From: Oreohelix idahoensis
Taxonomy: Eukaryota; Mollusca; Gastropoda; Stylommatophora; Oreohelicidae
Direction of reading: 5' to 3'
Assembly: GCA_024509875.1 (NCBI GenBank)
Contig: JAMPIV010019875.1
Location: forward strand, 747,501-811,500
DNA length: 64,000 nucleotides
In this document: one piece after another, positions 57,851-64,000 of the stretch
How positions within the stretch are numbered: position 1 is the stretch's first letter
Layout of the letters: every line of letters starts with the position of its first letter
The notes under the pieces: model-generated
The model's input: the letters and a program-made list of their open reading frames with translations, nothing else
Database searches by the model: none
What the model was told of the DNA's origin: nothing
Made by a program: the position numbers and the translations under genes

Positions 57851-60067
57851 CAAGAACGAAGAATTTTTTTTAAAGAAGGATCTTCTTCTTGCAATTTTAT
57901 GAAAGAGTCACGAGTAATTACTAAGTGACTATCTTGGCTATCAACTTCATTATCACTATTCAGTGAAGTTTCGGGTGTTTGTAGAGCTTGTGCTCTTGTA
58001 ACTACTGCATTTGTAGCTTGCATGTTATTATCTTCCCAAGCAGCAATCTGCTGTGGGGTACACTCCCTAACTCCGTGAATACGTCCAATAATAAGGTCCG
58101 CAATAGGATTAGGTAAGAGACAAGCATGCACATCTCCAGTAAAGAAAGGAGTGGCAATGCGAATTACAGCAGTAGGATATTTTTCTAGAGTGCCGCCAAA
58201 TGTGACACATTTAATAACCCTTCCTGTAGCACAAGATGGATCTACAAGCGATTGTCTAACACCAATAGTGGTGCATCCGGAATCGAAAAGTAGTGAGACC
58301 GGAGTATCATTAACAAGACCCTTATGTAGAATTAAAGAACCCCTCCCGTCATGCGCAACAGCAGCAGGAAGAGCGGGAAGTGGGTGACCACAACTCAAAG
58401 TAGTTATGGTACCCGGTTCGAATAAAGTACTGCATTGGGGGCATTTGTTTGCTCTCTCAAAGTCAAAAGCAGAACTAGTGACAGCGTCAAAGTTTTTATT
58501 ATCAACAACATGATTACAGGCTCCCTCAGTTTCCTGTTGTACAGCATTAGCCTGCTGATATCTCTTTTTTTTGTGTTGAGATCTACCCCGACTATTATTA
58601 CCTCTGAAGTTATCAAAGTTATTATTATCTCTGCAGTTATTATTGTCTCTATTGTAATTGTTATCCTGGTTCGAATTCCAGTTTCCACGATTACTATCAT
58701 GTTCACATTGATGCGAACATCTATTTGTTTGGTTCTGAGGTCTTCGACAGGAATAACCTCTATTACCATATCCTCTTTTGAAATGCTTATAATTATTAGG
58801 GTGATAGTAACGACCACTATCAGGTTGTCTCCAATTCTTCGAAGATGAATCACCATGAAATTGGTTTCCATGATTTTGACAGAAATTACCGCTGCTCTTT
58901 CTATCAAAATTTTGTTGGAATCTACGAGCAAAGTTTTGACCATACGGAGCTGCCGAAGCAACTGGTAAACCTTCTTTCACCTTAGAGTTACCCATGGTTA
59001 TGTGTGGGTGTGCAGTTACGTATTGGCAACAGAAATCTTCCATTTCCCTTATTGTTTTAGGTTTACGTTCATGAAGGAAAGCAAGGAAAGACTCATTGAC
59101 AGACGACATGACTTTGTCTCTAAGTATTAAGTCCATAAGTCCTTCATAAGTTTTTTCCGTCTTAGATAGTTCAACCCATCGTGAGAAAGTAATGCGTATT
59201 CTTGCAATAAACTCGGAGAATTCAACTCCATTTTCAGGTAACATGTTTTTAAATTGTAGACGATAGCCATCTTCGTTAAGCTGATATTTCTTTAACAAAG
59301 CGGCCCTGACAACCTCATAATTGTTCTTGTCAGGTTCATCCACCATATTTAATATACTTAGAGCTTTACCTGTCAGTATCCCTGATAACTGATAAACATA
59401 TTTTGCTTTGTCTATGTTATGAGCTGTACATGCTTGTTCAAATCTGTCCAGATAGAACATTATGTCATCACTGGAAGGACTAAATGTTGGTAACTTAATC
59501 TTAAAAGTATCATTATTAGCCTTACCAGAAGATGAACCCTTGTTTGAATCATTACCATTACTCATGCTCGTCAATTTCAATTTTTCCAACTCTAAAGCTA
59601 AGACCTTTTCTTCATGTTCCATTTTTGCTTTCTCTTTCCTCTCATCAGACTCTCTCTGTAATCTTCTTTCCTCAGCCTGAGCCTCTTTTTGAAGTCTTTC
59701 ATTTTCAGCTTCTTTTTCAAGTCTTTTATTTTCAGCCTCTTTTTCAAGTCTTTTATTTTCAGCTTCTTTTTCAAGTCTTTTATTCTCAGCCTCTTTTTTG
59801 AAGTCTTTCAGCTTCTAGCTGTAGCTGGAGTTTTCTTTCCTCAGCTTCTGATTCCCTTTTTTGTTTTTCCATTTCCATTTGGAATCTTTTTTCATCCACC
59901 TGCATCTGCAGTTTCTTTTGTTCAGCTTCCATATGCAGTTTCTTTTGTTCAGCTTCCATTGCTTTATCATATCGAGCAGTTGCAAATTCTTCTAACTTAT
60001 CACCAGTCTTGCCAAGCAATTTACCCTGCTCAATAAAGTGCTCAAATGTAGACATGTTGTCTAACAT
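57838..60067 (-). CDS. Element 2 Gag-protease, with one frame break
   Basis: First piece 60,067-59,786; the Met at 60,055 (MSTFEHFIEQGK) matches element 1's Gag start better. A Glu/Lys/Gln-rich coiled coil follows. At about 59,790 a run of six A, one more than needed, shifts the frame. The second piece continues with about four copies of a 10-residue Ala-Glu-Asn-Lys-Arg-Leu unit, open before its computed Met at 59,622. Next come a Gag helical domain, an Asn/Arg/Gly-rich region, CPQC...SCGH, and a retropepsin with LLFDSGCTTIGVRQSLV. It ends at 57,838, just past the point where integrase starts in another frame. Confidence 0.88.
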
Positions 60068-61480
60068 ATGAGTCCAAAACCTGAAATAATTAACTAATTT
60101 ATTTCAAACCTAAGTGTAACAAGTCTTAATTAAGCACTTGTATATTCACATCACCTTATATTATCCCAGTCTCTGTGGGAAACAAGTCTCCAATCAAAGA
60201 ACTTGTATATGAAATATCAACAATCAATTCTTGATCATAAGTGCACTTCTCATTCAATAGTGCACGACACTATTCATCATTCATTTATCATCAGTGTAGT
60301 AGTAACAGTGCATTAGCATAGCCCATTAACTAATTACTATAACTGTAAACAATGACTATGTAAACACATGCAGAATGTAAACATTGAAAATGTAAACAAT
60401 ACAAACAATGTAAACAATAACAATGTAAACAATAACAAAGATCAGCAACAATACAAAAACTTTCGCAGAAATCAACTAAAAATAAAGCAGAAATTAATGA
60501 AATATCACAAAAAATGTGACGATATCTGCGATAGAATTAAACAAAATACATGACACCACAGTGTATAAACAAAAATGTTGTATGAAACTAAATTATAGAC
60601 AAGAGTAGGCTAACAAATACAAACAAATCAAAACAAAACTAAAGAATGCGAAATAATAACGAAAACAATATTAAAACATGTCATCACAGCTAACATAAAT
60701 AGCAACAGAAGTCGCTTAGCAAATTCCAGTATTGGAAATTTGCAAACCTTACAGAAAACGCTCACAATAGACGACCTCTATGACGTGGCATAATCTAACG
60801 GAGACACCACCCAACCGAGAACCCGCTGAAATATAAACATATAAATATACGAATAACATATAAACATATAACATATAGAATGAGATGATACACAGAAGAC
60901 TCAGCAGAAGTATAAGGGCACAGTTTACATACAAACAGGCCACTTAACTTATAGGCTTCCAATCGTAGAACAGCAGAAAAAACGGATGTCAATCAACGTC
61001 CTAAAGAGCGAAGCTCCAACGATGATGGCACATCTGAACTGCTTCCACTGCTAACACGATGGTACAAGAGCTTCTGAAATACTGTGTGTTGAGTTGTTTC
61101 GGCACTTGACCTTCTAATCCAAAAGTAAGTTGATGGAAATCGGTACTTGGCCTTCTTCAGAAAACAACCCGTTTCAACCGGCACTTGACCTTCACAAAAA
61201 CGACAGCACTGGAACCTTGACAGCAGCAACTTGCTTGACTTGCGTAAAAGATAACAGCAGTCCGAGTTATCCGGCAACATGTAACAACGCCGGGTACTGT
61301 CAAATTCTTGTTTCCGTCAAAAAGTTGAAATTTGGACTTTTACCGGGCAACGCCGAGTACTTTGAAAATTTTGAAGATGTTGACTGTATTGAAGAATGTT
61401 AATTTCTTGAAGGATGCTGATGAATTCTTGTTGAAAATGAAGTGGGTAAGGGACCCCGTGTTTTCTGGTACCAGAATCAA
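60068..61480 (-). other. Element 2 untranslated leader
   Basis: About 1.4 kb between primer site and gag. Includes a tandem GTAAACAAT-type low-complexity stretch (about 60,370-60,440). Small open frames here are not convincing. Confidence 0.6.
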
Positions 61481-61498
61481 ACCAGCTTATGGCCACCA
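61481..61498 (-). other. Candidate primer-binding site of element 2
   Basis: Minus strand TGGTGGCCATAAGCTGG, two bases inside the right LTR edge. Same TGGTGG start and offset as in element A. Confidence 0.55.
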
Positions 61499-61500
61499 AA

Positions 61501-62582
61501 TGATGCGTGATGCCATATGATGATGGATGGTATCCGCATGTCTGGTTTTGTGTGGTGTGCAGATGTGTTCAGTCAAAACAATGTTCATACAAAAATAACA
61601 GGGCAATCCACATAGGACGTCAGTAAACTCACGACGTATAAAGTCAATGATTCTTGTAACAGCCGTTGACGTTTTTCTTCATTATTTATTGTGGACGCCA
61701 CAGTGACAAACATGGTTACGCGAATATGTAGGCACATCAAACAGTCATTATCACAGCAACATTCAATACAGCAATAGACGGTAGACAGCATTACAATGAT
61801 GAGTCAGATGCATGTTATATTTCAAAGTGCTGTAAATGTAGTCAGGTGAAAAACTCCATCCTTTTCTATAACAGCCAGGAGATAACCAGATGTATGAGAT
61901 CAGTTCACTCTCCTTAGTTTGACTTCAGCAAGACAGACACGTCTGCCGAAGTATAAATAATGTCCTCAAAAATATCCTCTAGATAATAAAGGTTTTTCAA
62001 ACCTAGTTCATTTAACAAAGTAGCAAGTAATGGTCCTTGGAACCTGCATCAACCGATGCAGCACAATACAGCGACATGTGAGCTAGGAAAACATCTCGTG
62101 ACGACGACTTTCGAAGACAGGCTATGAACCAGAAATCGTTCACGACCAAAAATCGATAGAGTTAATGAAAATGTTAATTTACCTTGCCTTCCGGAAATAC
62201 ACAGAAATATTATGCCTCCCGGCATGTGCAAATACACTAGAGGTATTATCTCGAATAAACGAAATATCCATAAGAGGACTCTCACATTCCTGAAAGAACA
62301 AAAAAATAGCGGAGATCCCCTCTTCAACGAGGCATCTCTTTCGCCATTCCAAATCGCTCACTCCACTAGTGGTGGGCGGAAACCGATCGACCAAGAAGCA
62401 AGACAAGTCATGCGCAGTCCAGCGCAAAATGACCACAGCTCAAACTTAACTGCATTCGATACCAACGCGAGAAGACAAATGCTTACCGAGAAAAGTGACT
62501 ATAAATTTCAAGCAGTTGTTGCCCTTGCGTTATAAAATAGATATTGTAATAAAATGATGTTGCGAGAATTTATCACGCAACA
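61501..62582 (-). repeat. Element 2 right LTR (5' LTR in element orientation)
   Basis: Same boundaries (TGATGCG...GCAACA) and sequence as the left LTR. Followed by ATATG at 62583-62587. Confidence 0.95.
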
Positions 62583-62587
62583 ATATG

Positions 62588-63386
62588 CTTGTTTAGTTCG
62601 TCGTTTGAGGAACATGTTTCGGGACTTAGATATGTTTTTGACACTCTAAGGAATTATCATCTAACTGCTAAACCTACAAAGGTGCAAATCGCGTGTAATG
62701 AGATAACCTTTTTGGGACATATCATTGGATCGGGATATATCCGAACGTTACCTAGTACAGTCTCCAAAATTCTAAACATAGCAGTTCCTCAGACGAAGAA
62801 ACAGGTCAGGAGTTTGTTAGGACTTGTTCAATATTACAGTAGATTCATACCAAACTTGTCATCCATCACGGCTGTATTGTCTTCATTGTTAAAAAAAGAT
62901 ATGCCGGTGAAGGTGACATGGACTGGTACATGCAATGAAACTTTCAACAAAATTATAAATTTGTTCTCACATGAACCAATTTTAAGACTTCCCGATGCTT
63001 CCAAAAGATTTTTCTTACGAACAGATGCTAGTAACTACGGCATTGGTGCATGCTTGCTCCAGAACCATGATGGCATTCTACACCCCACCTTATATATATC
63101 AAGAAAACTGAAGCCGGCAGAAACCAAGTATTCAACAGTCGACAAGGAACTTTTGTCTGTGATCTGGGCAATAACGAAGCTGGAAAAATTCTTACTCGGT
63201 GCTCCCTTTACCATACAGACGGACCAACGTGCTGTGGCAGCCTTGCGTCGATCTAATCATAAGAGCCAGAAACTTGCCAGATATTCAATCATCCTACAGC
63301 CATTCGAGTTCTCCATTGAACATATTCCTGGCACTGAAAATTGTGTGGCAGATGCATTGTCACGTAATCCTATTGACGACGAATAA
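62588..63386 (+). CDS. Element 1 reverse transcriptase C-terminal part and RNase H
   Basis: Resumes in phase immediately after the second ATATG, with CLFSS following the YIDDI at 53,25x. Includes FLGHIIG, the connection segment QVRSLLGLVQYYSRFIPNLS, and RNase H with LRTDASNYGIGACLL, TVDKELLSVIWAI, IQTDQRAV and CVADALSRNP (Asp, Glu, Asp, Asp all present). Stop at 63,386 with no integrase after it. The computed Met is a TTG, so this is a continuation and not a separate gene. Confidence 0.93.
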
Positions 63387-64000
63387 TCAATATTGACACT
63401 CTTAACCTATTTTAATCAGCACTACATTGGATTGAACGAAGTATCAACTATAAAGGAACTAACCTTGCCTTTAATTTAAACTGTATAAACACTACATGCA
63501 TCACAGAATTGAATTAAAAGACAATCAAGGTATATATAGACATTCAAACTTCGTCTAACGTCCATACACGAGATATGAATACTCTTTGAACAATCATGGA
63601 TTTATGTCTGACGACAAACCGAACTGATGTTCCTGTGTATACTTAATTCTTGGATGCTGGGATAAATGACATTTCTTTCCAACGTAAACGTTTGAACATT
63701 TTTGCCTAAAAGAATTCATCAGGATCAAGACTACGGATGGATCATCATATCCTATACTAATTAATTAGTTAACTTAACTTCTTCATTGAATTATTATCAA
63801 TAAAATGAAATGTGAGAAAAAAATGAAATGAAAGAACAAAAAAAAAGAGAACGAAATACTAAAAGAAGAAATTATGAAAAGAGAAAATAAATCTCACACA
63901 AGTATTAGATTAATAATTTTTTTTTTAATGTACCTATACATTATTTAGTTACTTAAATTAGATAGTTATTATTCACTAACACTTAACACACACAATTAAG
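63387..64000 (+). other. Element 1 3' non-coding region, continues past the window
   Basis: AT-rich, no coding frame, and no match to the proposed left LTR before the window ends. Confidence 0.5.

Larger units (their letters stand above)
53254..62582 (-). mobile_element. Element 2: complete Gmr1-like Ty3/Gypsy retrotransposon
   Basis: Two 1082-bp LTRs differ at about three places. ATATG lies at 53249-53253 and again at 62583-62587. On the minus strand the order is LTR, primer site, leader, gag, protease, integrase, RT, RNase H, polypurine tract, LTR. Integrase before RT with Gypsy-like protein sequences is the order described for Gmr1-like elements. The pol region contains about five one-base frame breaks, at least two of them an extra A in an A run. 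Recent insertion, but as read it is not intact. Confidence 0.95.
47113..64000 (+). mobile_element. Element 1: Gmr1-related LTR retrotransposon with RRM-like domain, interrupted, right end outside window
   Basis: Order on the plus strand: probable LTR, primer site, long leader, gag-protease (49,658-51,631), a low-complexity and RRM-like region (51,463-52,329), and RT (52,418-53,253). Element 2 intervenes, then RT-RNase H resumes in phase (62,588-63,386). No integrase is visible, although the gag N-terminus, protease and RT leader all match element 2, which has one. The right LTR is not reached by 64,000. Confidence 0.75.

Noticed and set aside
58404..58961. 185-codon Ile/Val-rich frame and its plus-strand counterpart
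   Set aside because: Alternate-frame reading of element 2's Asn/Arg-rich Gag tail.
60368..60553. Asn-rich 61-codon frame upstream of element 2 gag
   Set aside because: Low-complexity GTAAACAAT repeats in the leader; no evidence of coding.

Overview
The window looks like animal nuclear DNA, most likely from a mollusc and probably a gastropod. It is AT-rich and intron-bearing, carries tRNA-type SINEs, several LINEs, a Penelope-like element, Tc1-like transposons and long LTR elements, and holds one split rhodopsin-class receptor of the kind expanded in gastropod chemosensory families. The organism call is inference from protein style; no species can be named. No prokaryotic features, tRNA/rRNA genes or CRISPR arrays were seen.

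Layout. 1-9,460: no host gene; SINEs (a three-copy cluster at 2250-3180, others at 5895-6107 and 7586-7770) and a 5'-truncated LINE (8095-9446, 14-bp target duplication). 10,295-20,479, minus strand: the only convincing host gene, a three-exon, 341-residue class A GPCR. Its 8.6-kb first intron holds a dead Tc1 copy, a strikingly G-rich LINE, SINEs and tandem repeats. 21,573-31,483: a complete LTR element (element A) with TAGAG target duplications and 1.4-kb LTRs containing a 65-bp minisatellite. It has only a gag-like gene, and its right LTR is split by a truncated LINE. 31,484-35,002: no gene, simple repeats. 35,003-38,949: a Penelope-like element (RT plus GIY-YIG nuclease) with a partial head-to-tail repeat. 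41,200-42,380: a dead IS630/Tc1-like DDE transposase with unusually long D-to-E spacing. 42,510-46,860: a near full-length LINE split by a nested truncated LINE. 47,113-64,000: a large LTR element (element 1, right end outside the window) whose reverse transcriptase is cut at its active-site motif by a second complete LTR element (element 2, 53,254-62,582, ATATG duplications).

The most interesting part is the pair of LTR elements at the right. Element 2 has Ty3/Gypsy-type proteins in the order gag-protease-integrase-RT-RNase H, the Gmr1-like order, with integrase before RT. Element 1 is a relative (matching gag N-terminus, protease and RT leader), but where element 2 has integrase it carries about 850 bp encoding a basic, low-complexity stretch and an RRM-like fold. 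Element A shares LTR terminal bases and primer-site style with element 2, so it may be a gag-only partner of the same group.

Nearly all coding capacity belongs to mobile elements, and most copies carry stops or frameshifts. Relative ages can be read from nesting: element A before the LINE in its right LTR; the LINE at 42.5-46.9 kb before the short LINE inside it; element 1 before element 2, whose two LTRs differ at only about three places.
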